Shown: piece by piece, positions 37,398 through 46,660 of the stretch | Layout: each line of letters begins with the position of its first letter | How positions within the stretch are numbered: position 1 is the first letter of the stretch | From: Xenophilus azovorans DSM 13620 | GTDB lineage: Bacteria; Pseudomonadota; Gammaproteobacteria; Burkholderiales; Burkholderiaceae_C | Length of the DNA stretch: 64,000 bases | NCBI RefSeq assembly: GCF_000745855.1 | Contig: NZ_KN050766.1 | Span: 341,567 to 405,566, forward strand | Direction: 5' to 3' | The notes under the pieces: generated by a model | What the model was told of the DNA's origin: nothing | The model's input: only the letters and a program-made list of their open reading frames with translations | Databases searched by the model: none | Translations under genes and position numbers: made by a program

Positions 37398-38341
37398 GCG
37401 CGGGCGCCGGGCTCACGGCCCGCATGGCCGGCGTGGTCGAGCGCATGGCGCGCGCCGGCCACCCGCCGCTGGATGCGCTGTCGCCCGACGAGGCCAAGCG
37501 GGCCTACGAGAAAGGCGCCGGCGTGCTCGAAGTGCCGAAGCCGCCGCTGGCGCGCGTCGAGGACTTCGCCATCCCCGCCCGCGACGGCGCCGCGCTGCCG
37601 GCGCGCCTGTATGCACCGTCGGCCGGGCGCCTGCCGCTGCTGCTGTACTTCCACGGCGGCGGCTTCACCGTCGGCAGCATCGCCACGCACGACACGCTGT
37701 GCCGCGTGCTGGCCGCGCAGTCCGGCTGCGCGGTGGCGTCGGTGGACTACCGACTGGCGCCGGCGCACCGCTTCCCGACCGCCGTGCACGACGCCTGGGA
37801 CGCCGTGCAGTTCATCGCGGGGCAGGGCGGCAGCACGCTGGGCCTGGACACCGCACGGCTGGCCTTCGGCGGCGACAGCGCCGGCGGCACGCTGGCGGCG
37901 GTGTGCGCCATCCTGGCCCGCGACGCCGGCCTGCCCGTCGCGCTGCAGCTGCTGTTCTATCCCGGCACCGGCGCCTGGGCCGACACCGACTCGTACCGCC
38001 GCTTCGCCGACGGGCCGGTGCTCACCCGCCGCCTGGTCGACTGGTTCTTCGCGCAGTACATCGACGACGCCCAGCGCGAGGACTGGCGCTTCGCGCCGCT
38101 GCTGGCCGACGACGTGGAAGGCGTAGCGCCGGCCTGGATCGGCCTGGCCGAGTGCGACCCGGTGGTCGACGAGGGCATCGCCTACGCCGACAAGCTGCGC
38201 CTGGCCGGCGTGCCGGTCGACCTGGAGATCTACCGCGGCGTGATCCACGAGTTCCTCAAGATGGGCCGCGCCGTTCCCGAGGCCCTGAGCGCGCAGGCCG
38301 ACGCCGCGCGCGCACTGCAATCCGCTCTTCTTCACCCATGA
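37394..38341 (+). CDS. Alpha/beta hydrolase, HSL-type esterase/lipase
   Basis: A 315-residue enzyme of the hormone-sensitive-lipase family. It has the oxyanion-hole motif YFHGGGF, the nucleophile elbow GGDSAGG with Ser162, the Asp in LAECDPVVDEG and the His in GVIHEF. It hydrolyses short-chain esters. The GTG start overlaps the previous stop (GTGA), and the end overlaps the thioesterase fusion gene (ATGA), so the three genes form a coupled operon. Confidence 0.93.
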   Translation: MSAGAGLTARMAGVVERMARAGHPPLDALSPDEAKRAYEKGAGVLEVPKPPLARVEDFAIPARDGAALPARLYAPSAGRLPLLLYFHGGGFTVGSIATHDTLCRVLAAQSGCAVASVDYRLAPAHRFPTAVHDAWDAVQFIAGQGGSTLGLDTARLAFGGDSAGGTLAAVCAILARDAGLPVALQLLFYPGTGAWADTDSYRRFADGPVLTRRLVDWFFAQYIDDAQREDWRFAPLLADDVEGVAPAWIGLAECDPVVDEGIAYADKLRLAGVPVDLEIYRGVIHEFLKMGRAVPEALSAQADAARALQSALLHP

Positions 38342-39216
38342 CCGACCCACGACCCGACCCCACCCGCGCCGACTTCCGCTTCTTCCACCGCCTGCGCGTG
38401 CGCTGGGCCGAGGTGGACATGCAGAAGATCGTCTTCAACGCCCACTACCTGATGTACTTCGACACCGCGGTGGCCGACTACTGGCGCGCGCTGGCAATGC
38501 CCTACGAGGAGGCCATGCACCAGCTCGGCGGCGATATCTTCGTGCGCAAGGCGACCGTGGACTTCCGCGCCTCGGCCCGGCTGGACGAGGTGCTGGACGT
38601 GGGGATGAAGTGCGCGCGCATCGGCAACTCGTCGATGCTGTTCGAGGGCGTGCTGTTCCGGCGCAACCAGTACCTGGTGGGCTGCGAGCTGCTGTACGTC
38701 TTCGCCGACCCGGCGACGCAGACCTCCCGGCCCGTGCCGGATGCGCTGCGCGCTGTGCTGCAGGGCTACGAGGCCGGCGAGCCGATGACCGAGGTGCTGA
38801 CCGGCGACTGGGCCGCGCTGGGCGAGGGCGCCTCGGCGCTGCGCCGGCAGGTCTTCATCGAGGAGCAGGGCATCCCGGCGGCCGAGGAGTGGGACGCCGC
38901 GGACGCCACGGCCGTGCACGCCGTGGCGCGCAACCGGCTCGGCCAGGCGATCGCCACCGGGCGCCTGCTGCCGGCCGAGGACGGCGTGGGCCGCGTCGGC
39001 CGCATGGCCGTGCACCGCGTGCTGCGCAACGGCGGCCACGGCGAGGCGGTGCTGCACGCGCTGGAGAACGCCGCCCGCGCCCGCGGCGACCGCGCCGTCA
39101 CCCTGAGCGCCCAGCGCGACGCCGAGCGCTTCTATGCGCGCTCGGGCTACGCGCCGGCGGGCGAGCCCTTCGAGGAAGTGGGCATCCCGCACATCGAGAT
39201 GCGCAAGGCGCTGTGA
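38338..39216 (+). CDS. YbgC/FadM-type acyl-CoA thioesterase fused to GNAT acetyltransferase
   Basis: A 292-residue fusion. Residues about 10-140 form a hot-dog thioesterase with the catalytic Asp region RVRWAEVDMQKIVFNAHYL. Residues about 150-290 form a GNAT acetyltransferase, with LRRQVFIEEQGIP at its start, VGRMAVHRVLRNGGHGEAVL as the acetyl-CoA loop and FYARSGYAP near the end. One chain thus joins CoA-thioester hydrolysis with acetyl transfer; such fusions occur in Burkholderiales. Substrates are unknown. Confidence 0.88.
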   Translation: MTDPRPDPTRADFRFFHRLRVRWAEVDMQKIVFNAHYLMYFDTAVADYWRALAMPYEEAMHQLGGDIFVRKATVDFRASARLDEVLDVGMKCARIGNSSMLFEGVLFRRNQYLVGCELLYVFADPATQTSRPVPDALRAVLQGYEAGEPMTEVLTGDWAALGEGASALRRQVFIEEQGIPAAEEWDAADATAVHAVARNRLGQAIATGRLLPAEDGVGRVGRMAVHRVLRNGGHGEAVLHALENAARARGDRAVTLSAQRDAERFYARSGYAPAGEPFEEVGIPHIEMRKAL

Positions 39217-39232
39217 GCGCCGCCGGCCGTCA

Positions 39233-40060
39233 TCAGTATCGCGGCGGGTCCGGCACGTAGCCGGCCGGGGATGCAGGAAAAGGCAAGGGCGTCGGCGAAG
39301 GGCGCGGCACCGGCGCCGGGATGATGCCCGCCGCCACCAGGTTCCCCCGGCTGTCGTAGCGGATGCGCAGCAGCTCGTCGGGCCGGTCGCTGCGGCGCTC
39401 GAATTCCGTGTGCGTCACCCACGACGTCTCGCGCCGGCCGTGGCCGGTGCCCAGGCCGGGCGCCGCCTTGCGCGAGGCCATCGCATCGGCCGCCGCGCCG
39501 GCTTCCGGCGCAGGCGGCGCCTCGGCTTCGGCACGCTGCTCGCGCTGCAGCGCGGGCGGCGGGGCCGGCACGGCCACCGGCTGCGGCCGTTCGCGGAACA
39601 CGGCGACGCCGATCACCCCCACGTGGTCCGGCCGGCCGGTGCGACTGGCATAGGAGCGCGCGACGGCGGTGAACTCGAAGGCGGCGATCTCCGAGTCGCT
39701 CTTGCGCCAGCCGACGATGTCGGCGCGCTGCCCGGCGTCGAGGACGTAGCCCGTCTGCTGCACGCCGGCCGTCTCGCCGCTGAGGATGTTCACGCCGTCG
39801 ACCGATATCACGGCCATCAGGCGCTCGCCCTGGCGGTTGTGCACGCGGATCGCATAGCGGACGCCGGGCCGGCCGGCCACCCATAGCTCGCCGCCGTGGC
39901 GGTAAAGGGGAAGTTCGCGCCCGGTGGCGCGGTCGACCACGCTCATCTGCAGCCACCGGCCGGCGCGGGTGTCCGGCGCCGGCATGCGCAGGGCGTGGGC
40001 GGGCAGGGCGGCGGCGCCGGCGGCCAGCGCCAGGGTGCCGAGAAGAAGGCGGCGATGCAT
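39233..40060 (-). CDS. Secreted conserved hypothetical protein
   Basis: A 275-residue protein with signal peptide ([19 protein letters not shown]). The part to about residue 165 has several strands (VRYAIRVHNRQGERLMAVIS and GYVLDAGQRADIVGWRKSD) and looks like a beta-sandwich; the rest is Pro/Ala rich and probably disordered. Similar proteins occur across Burkholderiales without assigned role. It converges on the thioesterase fusion gene with a 16-base gap. The 101 bases upstream hold nothing recognisable. Confidence 0.7.
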   Translation of the reverse strand: MHRRLLLGTLALAAGAAALPAHALRMPAPDTRAGRWLQMSVVDRATGRELPLYRHGGELWVAGRPGVRYAIRVHNRQGERLMAVISVDGVNILSGETAGVQQTGYVLDAGQRADIVGWRKSDSEIAAFEFTAVARSYASRTGRPDHVGVIGVAVFRERPQPVAVPAPPPALQREQRAEAEAPPAPEAGAAADAMASRKAAPGLGTGHGRRETSWVTHTEFERRSDRPDELLRIRYDSRGNLVAAGIIPAPVPRPSPTPLPFPASPAGYVPDPPRY

Positions 40061-40161
40061 GGAACGGTCCTTTCGCGTTGAGGGAGGGATGTGCCTTGCA
40101 CGGCGCAGCCCTGCGAAAGGGGTTCGGGATCGTCGAAAAAAGTGCGCCGCCGCCTGCCGGG

Positions 40162-41103
40162 TCAGATGTCCTGCAGCAACGGATAGGGCAGCGGCTCCAG
40201 CCGGAGCACCGGGCCCTGCGGCGACGCGGCATGCAGCGCGCCGGCCTCCAGCGCCGAGGTCTGCATCGACACCAGCGCCGACCAGCCGCCGCCCGGGCCG
40301 GCCGCGGCCTGGACCACGGTGCCCACGGGCTGCTGCGGGTCCGCCTCGGCGAACACCTCCTGCCCGGCGGCCAGCGGCGCATCGGCCTCGACCAGGTAGG
40401 CGCGGCGCTTGAGCGTGCCGCGGAACTGGCTGCGCGCCACCACCTCCTGGCCGGGGTAGCAGCCCTTCTTGAAGTTCACGCCGCCGACCGATTCGTAGTT
40501 GAGCATCTGCGGCACGAAGGCCTCGACCACCGGCGCGCTCAGCGTGGCCACGCCGCTGCGCACCTCGCTCCAGGCCCACAGGCCTGCGTCGAGCGCCGGC
40601 GCCTGCGGGGCGGGCGTGCCCTCGGGCGCGAGCCACAGCGCGCGCGGCACGCCGTCGGCCGGGTACAGGGCGATGACGTGGGCCGGGCCGGCGGCTGTGC
40701 AGGTGCCCGGCGCGGCCAGCGGATCGGCGCCGGCCGAAGAGATGGCGGCGCCGGCCAGCCCGCGCACGGCGAATTCGGCGCTGGCGTCGCTGAGCCTGGC
40801 CTTGGCGCGCAGCACGTACATCGACAGGCGCTTGAGCGTCGGCGCGAGCAGGTCGCGGCTGCACACCAGCAGCACCTGCTCCGGCACCGGCCTGATGCCG
40901 ATGAAGCTGGCCAGCATGCGGCCCTTGGGGCTGCACAAGGCGGCCAGGCGGGCCTCGCCGGGCTTGAGCAGCACGAAGTCCTGGGTCAGCTGGCCATGCA
41001 GGAAGCCGGCGGCATCGGGGCCCTCGGCGCGGATCACGCCCAGGGTGTCGAGGGGAGGCGTCACACCCTGCAGCATCACGGGGTTCGGGGAGGCGGCGGT
41101 CAT
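40162..41103 (-). CDS. ygfZ: Folate-binding protein YgfZ (iron-sulfur cluster repair)
   Basis: A 313-residue protein of the aminomethyltransferase-like fold. The hallmark NFKKGCYPGQEVVAR motif with its functional Cys is present near residue 225. The N-terminal segment has GVIRAEGPDAAGFLHGQLTQD as in YgfZ. It uses tetrahydrofolate to keep certain iron-sulfur enzymes active. It is divergent from mltG with an 82-base gap, an arrangement widely kept in betaproteobacteria. Confidence 0.94.
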   Translation of the reverse strand: MTAASPNPVMLQGVTPPLDTLGVIRAEGPDAAGFLHGQLTQDFVLLKPGEARLAALCSPKGRMLASFIGIRPVPEQVLLVCSRDLLAPTLKRLSMYVLRAKARLSDASAEFAVRGLAGAAISSAGADPLAAPGTCTAAGPAHVIALYPADGVPRALWLAPEGTPAPQAPALDAGLWAWSEVRSGVATLSAPVVEAFVPQMLNYESVGGVNFKKGCYPGQEVVARSQFRGTLKRRAYLVEADAPLAAGQEVFAEADPQQPVGTVVQAAAGPGGGWSALVSMQTSALEAGALHAASPQGPVLRLEPLPYPLLQDI

Positions 41104-41185
41104 CGCTGAATTATCATGACCGGCTCCTTCCAGCAGGCGCCGCAGGGCCTTCCCGGGCTGCCTGCCGATCGCCGACCCGCCTGCC

Positions 41186-42181
41186 GTGCGCCGCTTCTTC
41201 CTCACCCTGTTCCTGCTCGCCTCGCTGGCCGTGCTCGCCGCCGGCGCGGCGGCGCTGTGGTGGGTGCACCGGCCGATCGCGCTGCCGGCGCCGCAGGTCG
41301 ATCTCTCGATCGAGCCCGGCACCACGCCGCGCGGCGTGGCGCAGGCCGTGGCCGCGACGGGCGCCGGCGTGCATCCGCAACTGCTGTACTGGTGGTTCCG
41401 CTTCTCGGGCCAGGACCGGCAGATCCGCGCCGGCAGCTACGAACTCGAAGCCGGCCTGACCCCGCGCACCCTGCTGGCCGTGCTGGTGCGCGGCGAGGAG
41501 GCCACGCGCAGCATCGTGCTGGTGGAGGGCTGGAACTTCCGCCAGGTGCGCGCCGCGCTCGCCAAGGCCGAGATGCTGCGACCCGACAGCGCCGGCCTCC
41601 CGGACGAGCAGCTCATGCAGCAGCTCGGCCGGCCCGGCGTCGCGCCCGAGGGCCGCTTCTTCCCCGACACCTACACCTACTCCAAGAACTCCAGCGACGT
41701 CGCCCTGCTGCAGCGCGCCATGCGCGCCATGGACCGCAAGCTGGAGGCGGCCTGGGCCGCCCGGGCCGACGACCTGCCGCTGAAGTCCGCCGACGAGGCG
41801 CTGATCCTGGCCAGCATCGTCGAGAAGGAGACCGGCCGCGCCGCCGACCGCGCCGAGATCGCCGGCGTCTTCGCCAACCGCCTGCGCATCGGCATGCCGC
41901 TGCAGACTGACCCCAGCGTCATCTACGGCCTGGGCGAGAAGTTCGACGGCAACCTGCGCCGGCGCGACCTGCAGGCCGACACGCCCTGGAACACCTACAC
42001 CCGGCCCGGCCTGCCGCCCACGCCGATCGCCATGCCGGGCAAGGCGGCGCTGCTGGCCGCTGTGCAGCCGGCGCGCCACCGCTCGCTGTACTTCGTGGCG
42101 CGCGGCGACGGCACCAGCCACTTCAGCGAGTCGCTGGACCAGCACAACCGGGCCGTCAACAAGTACCAGCGGGGGCAATGA
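41186..42181 (+). CDS. mltG: Endolytic murein transglycosylase MltG
   Basis: A 331-residue inner-membrane-anchored enzyme from a GTG start. One N-terminal membrane segment is followed by a LysM-like region and the YceG/MltG catalytic domain, with [22 protein letters not shown] (catalytic Glu) and [12 protein letters not shown]. It cleaves new glycan strands to end peptidoglycan polymerisation. Its stop overlaps tmk (ATGA), matching the usual mltG-tmk-holB order. Confidence 0.96.
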   Translation: MRRFFLTLFLLASLAVLAAGAAALWWVHRPIALPAPQVDLSIEPGTTPRGVAQAVAATGAGVHPQLLYWWFRFSGQDRQIRAGSYELEAGLTPRTLLAVLVRGEEATRSIVLVEGWNFRQVRAALAKAEMLRPDSAGLPDEQLMQQLGRPGVAPEGRFFPDTYTYSKNSSDVALLQRAMRAMDRKLEAAWAARADDLPLKSADEALILASIVEKETGRAADRAEIAGVFANRLRIGMPLQTDPSVIYGLGEKFDGNLRRRDLQADTPWNTYTRPGLPPTPIAMPGKAALLAAVQPARHRSLYFVARGDGTSHFSESLDQHNRAVNKYQRGQ

Positions 42182-42825
42182 GGATGACGCGCGGCCTGTT
42201 CATATCGCTCGAAGGCATCGACGGCGCCGGCAAGTCCAGCCACATCGACGCGCTGGCCGGCCTGTTCGAGGCCGCCGGCCGCACCGTGCGCCGCACGCGC
42301 GAACCCGGCGGCACGCCGCTGGCCGAGACGCTGCGCACGCTGGTGCTGTCGGAACCGATGGACCCGCTGACCGAGTCGCTGCTCGTCTTCGCGGCGCGGC
42401 GCGAGCATGTGGTGCAGGTGATCGCACCGGCCCTGGCGCGCGGCGAGGTGGTGCTGTGCGACCGCTTCACCGACGCCACCTTCGCCTACCAGGGCGCGGG
42501 GCGCGGCTTCGACACCGGCGTACTGGCGACGCTGGAGGGCTGGGTGCAGGGCGGGCAAGGGCAGGGCGGCGCCCTGCTGCAGCCCGACCTGACGCTGTGG
42601 TTCGACCTGGCGCCGGAGATCGCCGCCGAGCGGCTGGCCGGCGCGCGGCTGCCGGACAAGTTCGAGGCGCAGCCGGTCGAGTTCTTCCGCCGCGTGGCCC
42701 GGGGCTATGCCGACCGCGCCGCGGCCGATGCGGCGCGCTTCGAGCGCATCGGCGCCGACGCGCCGCGCGAGGCGGTCCGCACGCAGGTAGCAGCGGCCGT
42801 GCGCCGCCGCGGGTGGCTGGCGTGA
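42178..42825 (+). CDS. tmk: Thymidylate kinase
   Basis: A 215-residue kinase. The P-loop [14 protein letters not shown], the DRF-type motif [17 protein letters not shown] and the lid region are present; it phosphorylates dTMP to dTDP. An insertion of Gly/Gln-rich residues (GGQGQGG) lies near residue 125 and is unusual. A second ATG two codons later could also start it. It overlaps both neighbours by four bases. Confidence 0.96.
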   Translation: MRMTRGLFISLEGIDGAGKSSHIDALAGLFEAAGRTVRRTREPGGTPLAETLRTLVLSEPMDPLTESLLVFAARREHVVQVIAPALARGEVVLCDRFTDATFAYQGAGRGFDTGVLATLEGWVQGGQGQGGALLQPDLTLWFDLAPEIAAERLAGARLPDKFEAQPVEFFRRVARGYADRAAADAARFERIGADAPREAVRTQVAAAVRRRGWLA

Positions 42826-43841
42826 GCGTTGCGCCCCTGGCCCCCTGGCTGGCCCGCGCCTGCGACGAACTGCTGCGCCAGCGCGGCCATGCCTGGCTGC
42901 TGCACGGTCCTTCCGGCCTCGGCCAGTACGAACTGGGACTGGCCCTGGCGGCCGCCTGGCTGTGCGAGCAGCCCGCGCCGCACGGCGCCTGCGGCCACTG
43001 CCCGAGCTGCCACGCCATCGCCGTGCGCACCCATGCCGACCTGGCGGTGCTGATGCCCGAGGTCGACATGCTCGAGCTGGGCTGGCCGCTGGGCGAGAAG
43101 GCCCAGGCCGACATCGACGACAAGAAGCGCAAGCCCAGCCGCGAGATCCGCGTCGAGGCGATGCGCGATGCGGTCGGCTTCGCCCAGCGCACCAGTGCGC
43201 GCGGGCGCGGCAAGGCGGTGCTGGTCTATCCGGCCGAGCGGATGAACGCCGTCACCGCCAACGCCCTGCTCAAGACGCTGGAGGAGCCGGCCGGCGACGT
43301 GCGCTTCGTGCTGGCCAGCGAGGCCGCCTGGCAGTTGCTGCCGACGATCCGCAGCCGCTGCCTGGGCTACGCGCTGGCCTGGCCCGCGCCCGACGAGGCG
43401 CGCACCTGGCTGGAGGGGCAGGGCATCGCGGCCGGCGAGGCCGAGGCCCTGCTGCGCGCCGCCGGCGGCCGCCCCGATGCCGCCCTGCGCCTGGCCCGCA
43501 ACGGCCCGGCGCCCCAGGCGTGGCGGCTGCTGCCCAAGGCCCTGCTGCGCGGCGAGGCCGCGGCGCTGGCCGGCCAGGCACCGTCCGCCGCCATCGAGGT
43601 GCTGCAGAAGCTTTGCCACGACCTGATGGCCGTGCGCGCCGGCGCGGTGCCGCGCTTCTTCGACCTTCAGGACCTGCCGCCCGCTCCGCCGGCGGCGCCG
43701 TTGGCGCGCTGGTGGCAGTCGCTGGCGCGCGCGGCGCGCACGGCAGAGCATCCATTCAACGCCGGTCTCATGACGGAGTTCCTTGTGAGCGAGGCCCAGG
43801 CCGCCCTAAACTCGGCGCGCGCCGCACGCCCCAGACCATGA
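42822..43841 (+). CDS. holB: DNA polymerase III subunit delta'
   Basis: A 339-residue clamp-loader subunit. The AAA+ fold has a P-loop remnant [14 protein letters not shown] (Gln for the usual Lys), four zinc-binding Cys in CGHCPSCH and nearby, and sensor region [10 protein letters not shown]. An insert of charged residues ([16 protein letters not shown]) precedes the region. The GTG start overlaps tmk as GTGA; the end overlaps pilZ as ATGA. Confidence 0.95.
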   Translation: MSVAPLAPWLARACDELLRQRGHAWLLHGPSGLGQYELGLALAAAWLCEQPAPHGACGHCPSCHAIAVRTHADLAVLMPEVDMLELGWPLGEKAQADIDDKKRKPSREIRVEAMRDAVGFAQRTSARGRGKAVLVYPAERMNAVTANALLKTLEEPAGDVRFVLASEAAWQLLPTIRSRCLGYALAWPAPDEARTWLEGQGIAAGEAEALLRAAGGRPDAALRLARNGPAPQAWRLLPKALLRGEAAALAGQAPSAAIEVLQKLCHDLMAVRAGAVPRFFDLQDLPPAPPAAPLARWWQSLARAARTAEHPFNAGLMTEFLVSEAQAALNSARAARPRP

Positions 43842-44209
43842 ACACGCCCGCCGCCCCCGCAGCCCATCCCCCCCGTCCCAGCGTCATCCAGTTGGCGATC
43901 AAGGAGAAGGGCGCGCTCTACGCGGCCTACATCCCGCTGTTCGCCGAGGGCGGCGTGTTCATCCCGACCTCGCGCGAGTACCGGCTGGGCGACGACGTCT
44001 ACGTGCTGATCACGCTGCCGGACGATCCGCAGCGTTATCCGGTGGCCGGCAAGGTCGCCTGGATCACGCCGCAGCGCGCCGCGGGCAACCGGTCGCCGGG
44101 CGTCGGCATCCGCTTCCCCTCCGACGAGAAGTCGCGTCAGCTCAAGGCGCGCATCGAGGAGGCGCTGGGCGGCAGCATGGCCTCCGACCGGCCGACACAG
44201 ACCATCTGA
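43838..44209 (+). CDS. pilZ: Type IV pilus protein PilZ
   Basis: A 123-residue single PilZ domain closely matching the Pseudomonas PilZ pattern: LAIKEKGALYAAYIPLFAEGG, FIPT, and VAGKVAWITP with GNRSPGVGIRF. It lacks the RxxxR and (D/N)xSxxG residues that bind cyclic-di-GMP, as in true PilZ, which works by protein contacts in pilus assembly. The holB-pilZ-tatD order is conserved in pilus-bearing Proteobacteria. Confidence 0.92.
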   Translation: MNTPAAPAAHPPRPSVIQLAIKEKGALYAAYIPLFAEGGVFIPTSREYRLGDDVYVLITLPDDPQRYPVAGKVAWITPQRAAGNRSPGVGIRFPSDEKSRQLKARIEEALGGSMASDRPTQTI

Positions 44210-44305
44210 GCCCGCCGGCACGCGGCCCGGCCGCGGCGCCTCGACAATGACGCTCATGCCGCCGGCGCCGGCCTGGTGCGCCGGCCGCCTGCCATTCCTC
44301 CTCCG

Positions 44306-45112
44306 ATGTTCACCGACTCCCACTGCCACCTGAGCTTTCCCGAGTTGCTGCAGGACCTGCCACGCATCCGCGCCGACATGGCCGCCGCCGGCGTCGACCG
44401 GGCCCTGTGCATCTGCACCACGCTCGAGGAATTCGACGACGTCCATCGGTTGGCGTCCGATTACGACAACTTCTGGGCCTCCATTGGCGTCCATCCGGAC
44501 AACGAGGGCGTTCAGGAGCCGACCATCGACGACCTGGTCGAGCGCGCTGCCCGGCCCAAGGTGATCGCCATCGGCGAGACCGGTTTGGACTACTACCAGA
44601 TGGACGAGCGCAAGGGCGGCCGCAGCGTCGCCGACCTCGAGTGGCAGCGCGAGCGCTTCCGCACCCACATCCGCGCCGCGCAGCAGGTGCGCAAGCCGCT
44701 GGTGATCCATACGCGCGAAGCCTCCGCCGACACGCTGCGCATCCTGCGCGAGGAGGGCGAGGACGGCGGGAGCAGGGCGGCCGGCGGGGTGTTCCACTGC
44801 TTCACCGAGACGGCCGAGGTGGCGCGGGCGGCGCTGGACCTGGGCTTCTACATCTCCTTTTCCGGCATCCTGACCTTCAAGAAGGCCGAGGAACTGCGTC
44901 AGGTGGCGGCCTTCGTGCCCATGGACCGCATCCTGATCGAGACCGACAGCCCCTACCTGGCTCCCGTGCCGTACCGCGGCAAGACCAACACGCCGGCCTA
45001 CGTGCCCTACGTCGCCGCGCAGATCGCCACGCTGCGCGGCATGCCGGTGGAGGCCGTGGCCGAGGCCACCAGCCTCAACTTCGAGACGCTCTTCAGGGAC
45101 ATCCATTCATGA
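44306..45112 (+). CDS. TatD family metal-dependent DNase
   Basis: A 268-residue TIM-barrel hydrolase. Metal ligands are seen in DSHCHL, in AIGETGLDYY (Glu), in PLVIHTREA, in VFHCFTE and in IETDSPYL (Asp). TatD proteins are 3'-exonucleases or similar phosphohydrolases. The ATG at 44306 was chosen because the DSHCHL strand follows at once. Its end overlaps the ankyrin gene by ATGA. Confidence 0.95.
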   Translation: MFTDSHCHLSFPELLQDLPRIRADMAAAGVDRALCICTTLEEFDDVHRLASDYDNFWASIGVHPDNEGVQEPTIDDLVERAARPKVIAIGETGLDYYQMDERKGGRSVADLEWQRERFRTHIRAAQQVRKPLVIHTREASADTLRILREEGEDGGSRAAGGVFHCFTETAEVARAALDLGFYISFSGILTFKKAEELRQVAAFVPMDRILIETDSPYLAPVPYRGKTNTPAYVPYVAAQIATLRGMPVEAVAEATSLNFETLFRDIHS

Positions 45113-45789
45113 GAATTCACTTCAAGAAATTCGCATATCTCATTCTGGCATCAGGAATTTATCTCTCGGCTCATGCCACACCGGCGGACGACTTCTTCCG
45201 TGCCGTGATCAGCGACAACCCGGGCGCCGTCGAGCGCCTGATCGAGCGCGGATTCGACCCCAACACGCCGGACGCCAAGCAGCAGCGCGGCCTGGTCATT
45301 GCCCTGCGGGAGCCGTCGCCGCGCGTGGCCAAGGTGCTGATCGCCTCGCCGAAGACCGACGTCGATGCCGCCAACGGCAGCGACGAGACGCCGCTGATGA
45401 TGGCTGCGCTGAAAGGCCGCAAGGAGTTCGTCGACCAGCTGCTGGCGCGCGATGCGGCCGTCAACAAGACCGGCTGGGCGCCGCTGCACTACGCGGCGAC
45501 CTCCGGCCAGGTCGAGATCATGAAACTGCTGCTGGAGCGCTACGCCTTCATCGACGCCCAGTCGCCCAACGGCACCACGCCGCTGATGATGGCCGCCATG
45601 TACGGCTCGGCCGAGGCCGTGAAGCTGCTGCTGGACGAAGGCGCGGACATCACGATGAAGAACCAGCAAGGCATGACGGCGCTGGACTTCGCCCGGCGCG
45701 GCAACCGGCCCGACGCGATCGAGCTGCTGAGTGCCGCGGCGGCCAGGGCGCCGAGGGCGGCGAAGCCGGCAGGCGGTGGCCGCTGGTAG
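45109..45789 (+). CDS. Secreted ankyrin-repeat protein
   Basis: A 226-residue protein with a signal peptide (KKFAYLILASGIYLSAHA). Four to five ankyrin repeats follow, for example DETPLMMAALKGRKEFVDQLL, GWAPLHYAATSGQVEIMKLLL and TTPLMMAAMYGSAEAVKLLL. Such a protein would bind partners in the periplasm. It closes the mltG-tmk-holB-pilZ-tatD operon and ends 31 bases before the dif-like site at which the prophage begins. Confidence 0.88.
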   Translation: MRIHFKKFAYLILASGIYLSAHATPADDFFRAVISDNPGAVERLIERGFDPNTPDAKQQRGLVIALREPSPRVAKVLIASPKTDVDAANGSDETPLMMAALKGRKEFVDQLLARDAAVNKTGWAPLHYAATSGQVEIMKLLLERYAFIDAQSPNGTTPLMMAAMYGSAEAVKLLLDEGADITMKNQQGMTALDFARRGNRPDAIELLSAAAARAPRAAKPAGGGRW

Positions 45790-45819
45790 CGGCTGCCGGG
45801 CTGACGAATACACATCGAT

Positions 45820-45847
45820 GAGAAATACAATGTGTATTATGTCAAAT
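45820..45847 (+). other. dif-like Xer recombination site / left prophage junction (attL)
   Basis: The 28 bases follow the dif plan of 11-base arm, 6-base centre and 11-base arm. The right arm TTATGTCAAAT differs from the E. coli XerD arm TTATGTTAAAT at one base, and the centre is TGTGTA (E. coli TGTATA). The left arm GAGAAATACAA is a weak match to a XerC arm. Bases 45831-45847 recur exactly at 52690-52706. A nine-base inverted repeat (AATACACAT at 45807 with ATGTGTATT at 45830) overlaps it. If the host site is rebuilt from both junctions it would be the chromosome dimer-resolution site. Confidence 0.65.
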
Positions 45848-45889
45848 GGCTGAGACGCCTGCGCCGCGCGATCATGGCGGCTTTGTGCC

Positions 45890-46339
45890 ATGTTCCGCGC
45901 CCCCTCGCCGGCACACCTGCCGCCCTTTGACCTGATGTGCCAGGACCTGGGCCTGCCGCCCGCCAAGATCGCCCGCTACCTCGGCGTCACCGAGCGCACG
46001 CTACGGCGCTGGCGGCATCGAGGCGCGCCCCGGGCGGCACATCTGGCCCTGTACTGGGAATCACGGTTCGGCATGTCGGCGCTCGAGGCCGAGCGCGGCA
46101 ACCTCATCGCGCACTATCACGCGCTCGCTGCGATGCGGCAGCGCGAGCTGCATCAAGCTTGGCGCATGATCGCTTTGATGGAGGCAGAACGATCGGACCC
46201 TGCGGCCAACTCTCCGTTCCTGGGGGACGAACCTCGCTGGGATGATTCGGACTCGGCCGATATCCAGGCTCCCCAGGGCACGGGCCGAAGCGCCTGCCCG
46301 TACACGTATTCACTGCCTTTTCCGCGCAAAGCTGGTTGA
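45890..46339 (+). CDS. Phage helix-turn-helix protein
   Basis: A 149-residue protein. A helix-turn-helix is seen near residues 22-47 (PPAKIARYLGVTERTLRRWRHRG), followed by a helical region with LALYWESRFGMSALEAERGNL. This resembles small phage regulators of the DUF3653 kind. The last 40 residues overlap a minus-strand ORF and may not be conserved. In the circular phage it lies just downstream of the other plus-strand regulator, so the two probably form one operon across the joined att site. Confidence 0.6.
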   Translation: MFRAPSPAHLPPFDLMCQDLGLPPAKIARYLGVTERTLRRWRHRGAPRAAHLALYWESRFGMSALEAERGNLIAHYHALAAMRQRELHQAWRMIALMEAERSDPAANSPFLGDEPRWDDSDSADIQAPQGTGRSACPYTYSLPFPRKAG

Positions 46340-46415
46340 TCCGGTCCTGCCCCATGTAGGACTGCGCGGACGCCAGGACCGGGGCCAGGGAGAGAACGAG
46401 CGGGAGCCATCGCAT
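46104..46415 (-). CDS. Possible small secreted phage protein
   Basis: An ORF of 103 residues beginning with a believable signal peptide (LPLVLSLAPVLASAQS), followed by a Cys- and Pro-containing region (CAEKAVNTCTGRRFGPC) and a basic end. It is in line with the Zot gene and 245 bases downstream of it. It overlaps the helix-turn-helix gene on the other strand for 236 bases, so at least one of the two is probably shorter than drawn. No ribosome site is visible. Treated as tentative. Confidence 0.35.
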   Translation of the reverse strand: MRWLPLVLSLAPVLASAQSYMGQDRINQLCAEKAVNTCTGRRFGPCPGEPGYRPSPNHPSEVRPPGTESWPQGPIVLPPSKRSCAKLDAARAAASQRARDSAR

Positions 46416-46628
46416 GCGGCGATGGTATGCGAGGCCCCCGCGCCTTCGGCGGTCTGTTCTGCAAGCACGAATCGCCTTCCGTGGCTTGCCGCTGTCCTGC
46501 CTCGCGGTGATTCATCCTGGCTTGCATCGGCCTCGATGCGCCCGGCCTGCATGTCCAGCTTTCGCCTTGCCTACCGGTCGAAGCTTCCAGCCACTAACCG
46601 GGAGACTCGCCATCTTGGACCGGCCAGC

Positions 46629-46645
46629 ATGGGGCGCTGCCCCAT
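46629..46645. repeat. Hairpin ATGGGGC-GCT-GCCCCAT in the phage intergenic region
   Basis: Perfect seven-base arms lie 16 bases downstream of the Zot stop, within the 245-base noncoding stretch 46416-46660. Filamentous phages keep origins and the packaging hairpin in the noncoding region after their last morphogenesis gene, so this is a candidate for packaging signal, nick site or terminator. The bases that follow (TACCCCGAACCCC on the plus strand) are C-rich. Nothing else was recognised in this stretch. Confidence 0.4.
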
Positions 46646-46660
46646 ACCCCGAACCCCGGC

